Shown piece after piece: positions 1 to 6,119 of a stretch of 13,150 bases of DNA. How positions within the stretch are numbered: position 1 is the stretch's first letter; every line of letters begins with the position of its first letter. The notes below the pieces were generated by a model. It worked only from the letters and a program-made list of their open reading frames with translations, did not search any database and was not told the origin of the DNA. Source of the DNA: DASYML01 sp036009045 (lineage in GTDB: Bacteria; Acidobacteriota; Blastocatellia; Pyrinomonadales; Pyrinomonadaceae); assembly GCA_036009045.1 (NCBI GenBank), contig DASYML010000019.1, positions 1 to 13,150 of the forward strand. Reading direction: 5' to 3'. Position numbers and translations under genes: made by a program.

Positions 1-17
1 GTCTGTCTGATTGTTTT

Positions 18-42
18 GAAGCGAGGCGAAATCGCTCGCTTC
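18..42. repeat. Short inverted repeat (8-bp stem)
   Basis: GAAGCGAG (18-25) is followed by its exact reverse complement CTCGCTTC (35-42), with a 9-base loop. No T-run follows on either strand, so it is not a canonical intrinsic terminator, although it might be the tail of an upstream transcription unit outside the window. Confidence 0.45.
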
Positions 43-156
43 TCATTAAAAACAACTGTCAAATCCGGCTGGCTTTGCCATTCGAGTCGCTCCGTTGCAT
101 CCGAAAGCGCCCGTAGTTTTTCATCTTGACCAGCTTGAAACGGAGTCTAATAGTAG

Positions 157-204
157 ATGGTTGAGAAATACTTGATGAGGGTGGTTGAGGAATACTTGAG
201 CGAG
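157..204. repeat. Tandem direct repeat, 24-bp period, operator-like
   Basis: Two adjacent copies, 157-180 and 181-204. The core TGGTTGAGAAATACTTGA (158-175) recurs as 182-199 with one mismatch (17 of 18 identical). The 24-bp period is slightly more than two helical turns, so a bound dimer pair would sit on roughly the same DNA face, as is typical of operator arrays. A related sequence lies at 13091-13111 beyond the end of the cluster. It could instead be a simple local duplication. Confidence 0.6.
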
Positions 205-208
205 TCAC

Positions 209-228
209 AAGTCAAGCTTTGTTGACTT
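209..228. promoter_or_regulatory. Inverted repeat overlapping a -35-like hexamer
   Basis: AAGTCAA (209-215) and TTGACTT (222-228) are exact reverse complements separated by 6 bases. The right arm contains TTGACT (222-227), close to a sigma-70 -35 hexamer, and TAAACA lies 17 bases further on (245-250), although that is a poor -10 match. The position is suitable for an operator or promoter element, just after the 24-bp direct repeat. The assignment rests on pattern only. Confidence 0.3.
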
Positions 229-587
229 TATCGTCACAGAATGGTAAACAGACGCTGCTCTATTGAGAGAAATGGCTCGAAGAGGGATGAGGATAGACCC
301 GCTGATTTGCGCTCAGACCATAGCTTGCGATTAGAATTTCTATCTGCACGTCCTGAAACTAAAACCACCAATTCCGACAGGCCGATTTTCTTCTGACCGA
401 ACTCTCGAACGAGAACCCCTGGTAGAACCCTGGGGAGCAGTTTCGTTCAGCCGGGTCGCATTCTTCTACTTTCATCAATAAAGTATGTTCGCCTGCACAA
501 CTCAGAAACATCCACAGACGCGCGCGGCCACCTACCATATCGGGGAGGTGAGGCTCTTCACACTCCTGTTGAAAAGTGAGGGGCCGG

Positions 588-851
588 ATGCATACCGAAA
601 CTGACGCCGTGCTGGGGGCCGCCGTGGCACGTCTCGCGGGCCGTTACAGTTTGAGCAAGCGGGAAGCTGAGGTGGCGCTCTGTTGTGCCGCCGGGTTGAC
701 CAACGCGGCCATCGCCTTAAAGCTCAAGGTCAGCGCCGAGACCATCAAGTTTCACTTGAGAAATATCTATCTCAAGGTGGGTGTGGACCGTCGCGCCCAA
801 TTAATCGTGCTCGCTTTAATCCCCGATTCCGAAGCGGGAGCGATGGACTGA
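588..851 (+). CDS. Stand-alone LuxR/GerE-type HTH transcriptional regulator
   Basis: This 87-residue protein is almost entirely a LuxR C-terminal DNA-binding domain (residues 22-73). The family pattern is visible: LSKREAEV at 22-29 with Glu26, Gly36, a scaffold helix around 38-46, and the recognition helix SAETIKFHLRNIYLKVG at 49-65 with Thr52, Lys54, His56 and Lys63. No receiver or autoinducer-binding domain is present, as in short GerE-like regulators. I chose ATG 588 because GAGGGG (578-583) lies just upstream; GTG 576 is in frame and would add four residues but has no nearby ribosome binding site. It is co-oriented with the polysaccharide genes, about 350 bases upstream of them. It plausibly controls them, but nothing in the sequence proves this. 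How its activity is modulated is unknown. Confidence 0.85.
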   Translation: MHTETDAVLGAAVARLAGRYSLSKREAEVALCCAAGLTNAAIALKLKVSAETIKFHLRNIYLKVGVDRRAQLIVLALIPDSEAGAMD

Positions 852-883
852 AAGAGCCTGTCGCGGCTCGTCTGCCGGGCCGC

Positions 884-913
884 AGCGAGCGGCAATAGCT
901 ATTGCCGCTCGCT
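884..913. terminator. Perfect 30-bp palindrome, possible terminator of the regulator gene
   Basis: Fifteen bases (AGCGAGCGGCAATAG, 884-898) are followed directly by their exact reverse complement (899-913), with no spacer. It starts 32 bases after the regulator stop codon, where a terminator would be expected, and the stem is GC-rich at its base. No run of T follows, so Rho-independent termination would be weak at best. A protein-binding palindrome or an RNA-stability hairpin is an equally good reading. Confidence 0.45.
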
Positions 914-1055
914 TCATGGCAGAGCGTTAAGACAATCCGATGCTGCCTCGCATGAGAGGTTTCCCTACGGGGTCCAGCGTGATTTCCTCCACCAGAGTTT
1001 TATCAAGTGGCGGTCGGACATGCGCTGGCCGGATTGTGCAAATGAGAGCAACTGA

Positions 1056-1118
1056 TGTCAGTCCCGCCTGCTTAAGCTGGGCGGGTTTCTGGCCCAGCTT
1101 AAGCAGGCGGGACTGACA
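1056..1118. repeat. Long perfect inverted repeat (27-bp arms, 9-base loop)
   Basis: The left arm, 1056-1082 (beginning TGTCAGTCCCGCC), is the exact reverse complement of 1092-1118. The loop is 1083-1091. The left arm can also fold alone: CCCGCC (1063-1068) pairs with GGCGGG (1080-1085) around the self-complementary GCTTAAGC (1070-1077). Two mutually exclusive structures are therefore possible. It lies 89 bases upstream of the chosen start of the export gene. There is no T-run after it. Candidates are a leader RNA switch or attenuator, a terminator of unusual type, or a small palindromic mobile repeat. Confidence 0.7.
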
Positions 1119-1197
1119 GGGACGCTGTGCAACTGAGGTCTCAGGCAATGGCAAACGGCTATAGGCGGGCGCGGTTCAGTGAGTATGAGAAACGTTT

Positions 1198-1203
1198 GAG
1201 GAG
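1198..1203 (+). promoter_or_regulatory. Ribosome binding site deciding the export gene start
   Basis: GAGGAG lies four bases before ATG 1208. No comparable site precedes GTG 1127 or ATG 1148, which are in the same frame. It supports the 348-residue product with a normally placed signal peptide. Confidence 0.55.
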
Positions 1204-1207
1204 TTTT

Positions 1208-2254
1208 ATGAGAGAGATGAGGAGAGCTTCCATCGCCCGTCGCCTGCGTCAATTCCGCTCGCGGGGAATCGCTGGCGCGTCATGCGGCGTCGTCTTGCTC
1301 GCTTGTTGTGTTGGCGTCTTGCTCGCCTGTGTTGCTGGTCCAGTAATGGCGCAGCAAGCTGTTGGGAACACCGCTCCGGCGGCGGGCGAACGCTATCGCA
1401 TCGGCGTCGGTGACGTGCTGGACATCAGAATCTTTAACAAGCCGCAGTTATCGCGCGACAACGTGCGCGTGGACGGGCGGGGGATGATTCGGATGCCTCT
1501 CATCGCGGGGGAGATTCAGGCCGCGTGCCGCACGGAGGAAGAGTTGTCCAGAGAGATTACGGCGCGCTATCTGGAATACCTTCGCAACCCGCAGGTGGAT
1601 GTTTTTATCAAGGACTACCAGTCGCAGCCCGTCTCAATCCTCGGCGCGGTTCGCACGCCGAGCCGTTTCCAACTTCAACGCCGCGTCCGCCTGCTCGAAC
1701 TGCTCTCCTTCGCCGGTGGGCCAAGCGACAGCGCCGGACGCAATATTCAGATAGTCCATACCGCGCCCGTCTCCCTGTGCGAAGCGGCGGCCCAACCCGA
1801 CGCGGAACAGGCTTCGTTGAATGTCCTAGACGATTACAAGTTGAGCGAGACCTTACGCGGCGATGAAGGCGCGAATCCTTTCGTGCGTCCGGGCGATGTC
1901 ATCAGCATCTCGGAGGCGGAGCAAGTCTTCGTCGTCGGCAACGTCGTCCGGCCTTCGACTCTAACTTTGAAAGAACGCGTCACGGTCTCGCGCGCCATCG
2001 CCATGAGCGGCGGGACTCTGCCCGACACCAAGAGCGACCACGTACGCATCGTCAGGCAGGCGGCTGGGACTACTACCAAAACGGAAATCTTTGTGGACCT
2101 CAAAGCGATAGACAGGCGCAAGGCTGAGGATGTCGTGCTGCAAGCGGGCGACATCGTGGACGTGCCGACATCGGGCGGCAAAAGAATTTTGCGGAGTCTG
2201 GTCGGCGCGGTCGTGCCTTCCGTGGGCCAACTGCCGGTGCGCGTCATTCCATAA
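1208..2254 (+). CDS. Wza-like outer-membrane polysaccharide export protein
   Basis: A 348-residue OPX-family protein expected to carry polymer across the periplasm toward the outer membrane. The signal peptide has a basic N-terminus, a hydrophobic core at 27-44 and a likely signal peptidase I site after Ala48 (VMA/QQ). A poor lipobox-like LLAC at 38-41 leaves a lipoprotein possible. The polysaccharide export domain spans about 60-137, starting YRIGVGDVLDI (63-73) and including NPQVDV (127-132). SLBB-type repeats follow at about 140-190 and 239-290 (QVFVVGNVVRP at 239-249). ATG 1208 is preceded by GAGGAG (1198-1203) and places the signal peptide near the N-terminus. ATG 1217 is an alternative, while GTG 1127 would bury it behind 30 extra residues. 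The C-terminus lacks an obvious long amphipathic helix, unlike E. coli Wza. Confidence 0.92.
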   Translation: MREMRRASIARRLRQFRSRGIAGASCGVVLLACCVGVLLACVAGPVMAQQAVGNTAPAAGERYRIGVGDVLDIRIFNKPQLSRDNVRVDGRGMIRMPLIAGEIQAACRTEEELSREITARYLEYLRNPQVDVFIKDYQSQPVSILGAVRTPSRFQLQRRVRLLELLSFAGGPSDSAGRNIQIVHTAPVSLCEAAAQPDAEQASLNVLDDYKLSETLRGDEGANPFVRPGDVISISEAEQVFVVGNVVRPSTLTLKERVTVSRAIAMSGGTLPDTKSDHVRIVRQAAGTTTKTEIFVDLKAIDRRKAEDVVLQAGDIVDVPTSGGKRILRSLVGAVVPSVGQLPVRVIP

Positions 2255-2313
2255 CGAACGGGCGCGCGCGCGTCGCATCCAATCTCATTCTTATGTTTGA
2301 AGAGTGACAGCGG

Positions 2314-2339
2314 TTTTCATTTGCGCCGGTTAATGAAAA
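2314..2339. repeat. 8-bp inverted repeat in the export-copolymerase gap
   Basis: TTTTCATT (2314-2321) and AATGAAAA (2332-2339) are exact reverse complements with a 10-base spacer. Stem and spacing would suit a dimeric regulator. There is no GC-rich stem, so it is not a terminator. Confidence 0.45.
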
Positions 2340-2348
2340 AGAAGCTCA

Positions 2349-2371
2349 CGCAAAGGCGCAAAGGCGCGAAG
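2349..2371. repeat. Short tandem repeat, 8-bp period
   Basis: CGCAAAGG occurs at 2349-2356 and 2357-2364, followed by a degenerate third unit CGCGAAG (2365-2371). From memory, strings of this kind (ACGCAAAGGCGCAAAG) recur as dispersed intergenic repeats in many environmental bacterial genomes. That part is recollection and was not checked. Confidence 0.55.
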
Positions 2372-2431
2372 AAGAAGGTCGCACTCAACTGCAACATACT
2401 ATAGAAGAACGCTTCAGCTTCAGGTGAAAAG

Positions 2432-4858
2432 ATGAAAGAAAGTTCGGAGTTGGTCAACAACCTGCCGGAGAGACAGGCGGTCGGAAGGTCTGTGGCTTAC
2501 AGTTCCGCACAGCCTCCGCGCTACGGCTATGACGAAGCGGATGAGACGGAACAGAGTGGTTATTCGCGCCTGCATGATTACTGGCGTTCGGCGCGCAAAC
2601 ATCTCTGGCTGATCCTGGGCATCATGCTGCTCATCACGACGCTGGCCGCTTTCTACATGGCGCGGCAGCCGGATGTCTATGAAGCGACGGCGCGCGTGCA
2701 GGTTGATCTGGAGGTCAACAATCCGGCGCTCGGCTCTATCAAGAGCAATTCCTTCATTCTCAACACGCCGTTTCAAGACCCGACCTACTTCAACACGCAG
2801 ATGCAAATTATTTCCAGCGCGGGTCTGCTCGGTCGCGTGGTCAAGACGCTGGACCTGGAACACAATCAGGATTTCCTGCGCCCGCAATCGGTCCAGAATC
2901 TTTCGGCGTGGGAGAGCATGAAACGCATGCTCGGCTTTGGCAGGAAGGATGCTGAAGATAAGGGCAAGGATGGGATAGAGCACTTGCAGATTGCGGACTC
3001 GCTGGCTCCGCCGACTTCGCGCGAAGACCTTGTCGAAGTCAATCGCCTCGCGCCCTACGTGGAGAATTTGCAAAGCCGTCTCTCCGTCAAACAGATGACG
3101 GAGACGCGCCTCATCGAAGTTCGTCTCAAACATGCGGACCCGCGCGTGGCCGCCAAGCTGGTCAACGCCATCGCGGATGCCTTCGTCTATTCCAACCTTG
3201 AGCGCAAGACGGAGACGAGCGACAGGGCCGGAGACTTTCTGCAAAAGCGCATCATCGAACTCCAGACGGAGATTCGCAACGGCGAGGAACGGCTCATCAA
3301 CTACGCCAAGAACCACCAGATTCTCTCGCTCGATGCGAGCCAGAATACGGTCGTTGATCGTCTCGCGGGTCTCAACAAGCAGTTGTTGGAAGCGGAGAAC
3401 GACCGCAAGCTGGCCGAAGCATCTTACAGGGCCAGCCTCGCGCCCGGCGCGGCGGAAGCGCAGGCCGAAGCGAGCGCCAAACAGGCTTCGGACATAGAGG
3501 CCAAGGTCACCGAACTCAAACAGAAGCGCACGCAACTGCTCGTCGAGTACACGGAGAAATATCCAGAAGTTAAAGAATTGGACCAGCAAATCCTGATGCT
3601 TGAGAAGCAGTCCAAAGATTTGCGCGCGCGCGCCACGTCTGTCGTCAAAACCAATCTTGACACGCAGTATCGTCAGGCGCTGGCGCGCGAGCAGGCTTTG
3701 CGTGATGCTTTCGATAAACAGCGCGGCGAGACCTTGACGCAAAACGAAGCGGCGGTCAACTATCGCATCATTCAGCAGGAGATTGAGACTAACAAAAGTC
3801 TCCTCGACGGGTTGTTGCAGCGCTCGAAAGAGAACGATGTGATGGTCGCGGGCACGCCCAACAATATCCATATCGTTGATTATGCGCCGGTCCCGAAAGG
3901 CCCGGTTGGCCCAAGACGTTTGCAGGGCATCGCCCTCGCGCTCTTGCTCTCGTTCGTCTTCGGCATCGTGCTGGCGCGTTATCTCGAATACCTGGATGAC
4001 GCCATACACACTTCAGAAGATGTGGAAAAACTTTTAAGACTGCCCGCGCTCGCCGTCATTCCTTCAATGGGCGGCCTGACACGGCGTCGCCTGCTCCCGA
4101 CCGTCACGGCTTTGCAGAGGCGTCACGCTGACCCCTCCAGCAATCCCGAACTGCTCCTCAATACTCCCGCGCGCTCGCCGCTCGCAGAAGCCTATCGTCA
4201 CCTCCGCACCTCTGTCCTGCTCTCGTCCGCAGGGGGCGCACCGCAAACCCTGCTCGTCACCTCAAGCCAGCCAGCAGAGGGTAAGACGACGACGGCTGTC
4301 AACACGGCCCTGATTCTGGAACAGACCGGGGCGCGCGTGCTGGTGATTGACGCGGACATGCGCCGCCCGCGCGTGCATACTATCTTCGGCATGGAAAATG
4401 AAACCGGACTCAGCACGATTCTCGCCAGCAAGATGAACGAAGCGGAGATGCTCAACCTGATAGAGCAACATGAAGCGAGCGGCCTCTACGTGTTGACTGC
4501 CGGAGCCATCCCGCCCAACCCCGCAGAACTCATCGGCTCCGAAGAGATGCAGCGTCTCATCGGTCTCCTCAAAAGCAGTTTCACACACATCGTCATTGAT
4601 TCGCCTCCGATAGCTTCCTTCACAGACAGCGTGCTGCTCTCATCACTGGTTGACGGCGTCCTCTTAGTGGTCCACGGCGGTCAGGCGACGCGCGGCATCG
4701 TCCGCCGCTCAAGGCAGGTCTTACAGGATGTCGGGGCCAAAATTTTCGGCGTCGTCCTGAACAACGTCACGCTTCAGTCGAGCGACTACTATTACAAATA
4801 TTACAATCAGGGCTACTACTACAAGAGCGAGGATGACGCGAGCAGCGTCGCTTCCTGA
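2432..4858 (+). CDS. wzc: Wzc-like polysaccharide copolymerase and BY-type tyrosine kinase
   Basis: This 808-residue inner-membrane protein sets chain length and, through cycles of tyrosine autophosphorylation, gates export with the OPX partner. Order: cytoplasmic N-tail; first membrane segment about 58-76; a long periplasmic part with a Wzz domain and coiled-coil-rich region (about 250-460); second membrane segment about 497-517; a cytoplasmic kinase domain. Kinase motifs are complete: Walker A SSQPAEGKT (611-619, Lys618), Walker A' VLVIDADMRRP (636-646) and Walker B IVIDSPP (720-726). The C-terminus carries eight tyrosines in a 12-residue cluster (786-788, 790-791, 795-797), the expected autophosphorylation site. 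Kinase and copolymerase are fused in one chain, as in proteobacterial Wzc and unlike the split Firmicutes CapA/CapB. No cognate phosphatase gene is in the window. Confidence 0.96.
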   Translation: MKESSELVNNLPERQAVGRSVAYSSAQPPRYGYDEADETEQSGYSRLHDYWRSARKHLWLILGIMLLITTLAAFYMARQPDVYEATARVQVDLEVNNPALGSIKSNSFILNTPFQDPTYFNTQMQIISSAGLLGRVVKTLDLEHNQDFLRPQSVQNLSAWESMKRMLGFGRKDAEDKGKDGIEHLQIADSLAPPTSREDLVEVNRLAPYVENLQSRLSVKQMTETRLIEVRLKHADPRVAAKLVNAIADAFVYSNLERKTETSDRAGDFLQKRIIELQTEIRNGEERLINYAKNHQILSLDASQNTVVDRLAGLNKQLLEAENDRKLAEASYRASLAPGAAEAQAEASAKQASDIEAKVTELKQKRTQLLVEYTEKYPEVKELDQQILMLEKQSKDLRARATSVVKTNLDTQYRQALAREQALRDAFDKQRGETLTQNEAAVNYRIIQQEIETNKSLLDGLLQRSKENDVMVAGTPNNIHIVDYAPVPKGPVGPRRLQGIALALLLSFVFGIVLARYLEYLDDAIHTSEDVEKLLRLPALAVIPSMGGLTRRRLLPTVTALQRRHADPSSNPELLLNTPARSPLAEAYRHLRTSVLLSSAGGAPQTLLVTSSQPAEGKTTTAVNTALILEQTGARVLVIDADMRRPRVHTIFGMENETGLSTILASKMNEAEMLNLIEQHEASGLYVLTAGAIPPNPAELIGSEEMQRLIGLLKSSFTHIVIDSPPIASFTDSVLLSSLVDGVLLVVHGGQATRGIVRRSRQVLQDVGAKIFGVVLNNVTLQSSDYYYKYYNQGYYYKSEDDASSVAS

Positions 4859-4876
4859 GTCGAGTTTTCAGTTGGC

Positions 4877-6103
4877 ATGAAGATCGTCTATCTCAGCCCG
4901 TCCGCGCAGTTGGGCGGAGCCGAGACCAGCCTCCTGGACATCCTCGCGAGTATGCGCGCGGCTCGCCCGGACTGGTCGCTGCATCTCGTCGTCTCCGACG
5001 AAGGCCCGCTCGTCCAGCGTGCCACGGCGCTCGGCGTCGAGACGCGCGTCCTTCCTTTTCCTAAAAGCTTATCCGCGCTCGGAGACGCGGGCGCGGGCGG
5101 GCCTGCCGGTCGGCAGCAGAGCCTTTTTGCGCTCTGCGCCGGATGCTTCGCGGCTGGTCCTGCGGTGGTCCAATATATTCGGCGCTTGCGCTTTTACTTA
5201 CGCGAGCTATCGCCGGACTTGATTCACACCAACGGCCTCAAGATGCACCTGCTCGGCATCCGTTCCGCTCCAAAAGGCGTTCCCGTCATCTGGCACATTC
5301 ACGACTACATCGGCGCGAGGCCATTGATGGGCCAACTGCTTCGCCTGCACTCAAAGCGTCCCGCGATGGCGATTGCCAACTCTGCGAGCGTGGCGTCCGA
5401 TGTGAGAGCGACATGCGGCACACGTCTTCGCGTCGAGACTGTCTACAACGGAGTTGACCTCGAAAGATTTTCCCCGACTGGTCCAATTTCGGACCTTGAT
5501 GCGCTCGCCGGATTGCCGCCCGCCGCTCCCGGCACCGTGCGAGTCGGGATGTTGTCCACAATGGCCCGTTGGAAGGGTCATGCCATCTTTCTCCGCGCGC
5601 TCTCATTACTCCCGCAGGGCTTACAGGTACGCGGTTATATCATCAGCGGCGCGCTCTACCAGACGAACGGCAGCCAGTCTTCTCTCGTTGACCTCAAGAA
5701 ACTGGTCCAGAAACTCGACCTCTCTCATCGCGTCGGCTTCACGGGCTATCTTGAGCGGCCCGCCGAGGCCATGCGCGCGCTCGATATAGTCGTCCATGCC
5801 AGCACGGAGCCTGAGCCTTTCGGACTCGTCATCGCGGAAGGGATGGCCTGCGGTCGCGCCGTCATCGCCAGTCACGCCGGAGGCGCGGCGGAACTGATTA
5901 CCGCCGGAAGAGACGCGCTCGGACATCCGCCCGGCGACGCGTGCCTGTTGGCCTCAAGCATCGAACGATTGACGATGGATGCGGACCTCAGAGCCAGACT
6001 CGGACGCGCGGCGCGCGAGACCGCCTTGGATCGCTTCGACCGTTCAAGATTGGCGGGCGAACTGGTCCCGCTCTATCAGGCCGCGACTGCCCCTGCACAC
6101 TAA
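4877..6103 (+). CDS. GT4-family (GT-B fold) glycosyltransferase 1
   Basis: A 408-residue retaining glycosyltransferase expected to move a sugar from a nucleotide donor onto the growing lipid-linked repeat unit at the cytoplasmic membrane face. The N-terminal Rossmann half opens with MKIVYLS and the glycine loop GGAE (13-16). The C-terminal half has RWKGH (231-235) and the GT4 E-x7-E motif EPFGLVIAE (313-321). In the donor-site signature, the arginine five residues before the lysine is Thr228 here, whereas glycosyltransferase 2 keeps Arg196. Residues ~66-84 form a Gly/Ala-rich stretch with PAGRQ (76-80) encoded by a small palindrome. The start lies 18 bases after the kinase stop with no strong ribosome binding site, so coupling is likely. 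Donor and acceptor sugars cannot be read from sequence. Confidence 0.92.
   Translation: MKIVYLSPSAQLGGAETSLLDILASMRAARPDWSLHLVVSDEGPLVQRATALGVETRVLPFPKSLSALGDAGAGGPAGRQQSLFALCAGCFAAGPAVVQYIRRLRFYLRELSPDLIHTNGLKMHLLGIRSAPKGVPVIWHIHDYIGARPLMGQLLRLHSKRPAMAIANSASVASDVRATCGTRLRVETVYNGVDLERFSPTGPISDLDALAGLPPAAPGTVRVGMLSTMARWKGHAIFLRALSLLPQGLQVRGYIISGALYQTNGSQSSLVDLKKLVQKLDLSHRVGFTGYLERPAEAMRALDIVVHASTEPEPFGLVIAEGMACGRAVIASHAGGAAELITAGRDALGHPPGDACLLASSIERLTMDADLRARLGRAARETALDRFDRSRLAGELVPLYQAATAPAH
5103..5116. repeat. Small palindrome inside glycosyltransferase 1
   Basis: CTGCCG (5103-5108) and CGGCAG (5111-5116) are exact reverse complements around GT. It is in frame and encodes part of PAGRQ. Similar CTGCCGGTCGGCAG units occur, by recollection, as dispersed in-frame palindromes in some environmental genomes. 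The surrounding Gly/Ala-rich loop may equally be a normal part of this enzyme subfamily. Confidence 0.4.
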
Positions 6104-6119
6104 CTTCACTGGTCCATTA

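Larger units (their letters stand above)
1..587. other. Gene-poor leader region upstream of the regulator
   Basis: About 590 bases with no convincing coding region. The only open stretch entering from the left edge (frame 1, to the TGA at 124-126) is about 41 codons and resembles nothing I know. The base composition is visibly AT-richer than in the genes downstream. It carries a hairpin at 18-42, a direct repeat at 157-204, and an inverted repeat at 209-228 that overlaps a TTGACT hexamer. A purine-rich stretch at 542-553 looks like a ribosome binding site but lies too far from the regulator start to serve it. The region probably contains the regulator promoter, but no -10/-35 pair is good enough to call firmly. 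Confidence 0.6.
852..1207. other. Hairpin-rich intergenic leader between regulator and export gene
   Basis: A 356-base gap with no convincing gene. It holds a perfect 30-bp palindrome (884-913), a perfect 27-bp-arm inverted repeat (1056-1118) and three related 12-mers: TGTGCAAATGAG (1035-1046), GAGCAACTGATG (1046-1057) and TGTGCAACTGAG (1126-1137). An 8-bp pair, ACAATCCG (932-939) and CGGATTGT (1030-1037), is also reverse complementary. The export gene frame stays open upstream to GTG 1127, but the better start is ATG 1208, which makes 1127-1207 part of the leader. No strong promoter is evident; TATAGG near 1160 is the only -10-like string. Confidence 0.6.
2255..2431. other. Gap between export and copolymerase genes, possible second promoter
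   Basis: A 177-base gap, much longer than the other gaps in the cluster. It contains an AT-rich inverted repeat (2314-2339), an 8-bp tandem repeat (2349-2371), and a -10-like TACTAT at 2397-2402 without a clear -35. The copolymerase start is fixed by AGGTGA (2422-2427), four bases before ATG 2432. An independent promoter or a processing site here would allow different amounts of export protein and kinase, but this is inference. Confidence 0.45.

Noticed and set aside
548..604. Possible 18-codon leader peptide overlapping the regulator start
   Set aside because: The purine-rich stretch directly abuts the GTG with no spacing, and there is no other support.
927..1154. A 75-codon minus-strand frame in the hairpin-rich gap
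   Set aside because: It reads through the inverted repeat, so part of it is simply the hairpin translated, and I recognise no domain or ribosome binding site.
1127..1207. N-terminal extension of the export protein from GTG 1127
   Set aside because: It would place about 27 polar and basic residues before the signal peptide, and there is a good ribosome binding site before ATG 1208.
2420..4009. A 529-codon open frame on the minus strand across the copolymerase gene
   Set aside because: It mirrors a clear Wzc-like protein, is rich in Arg/Leu/Asp from reverse-read codons, has no recognisable domain, and is explained by few reverse-frame stops in GC-rich DNA.
5477..5488. ACTGGTCCAATT, reverse complement of 10261-10272
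   Set aside because: A 12-base inverted match between two coding regions is expected by chance several times in a window of this size.
5979..6119. N-terminal extension of glycosyltransferase 2
   Set aside because: It overlaps the end of glycosyltransferase 1 out of frame and does not look like family sequence; ATG 6120 begins with the typical first beta strand.
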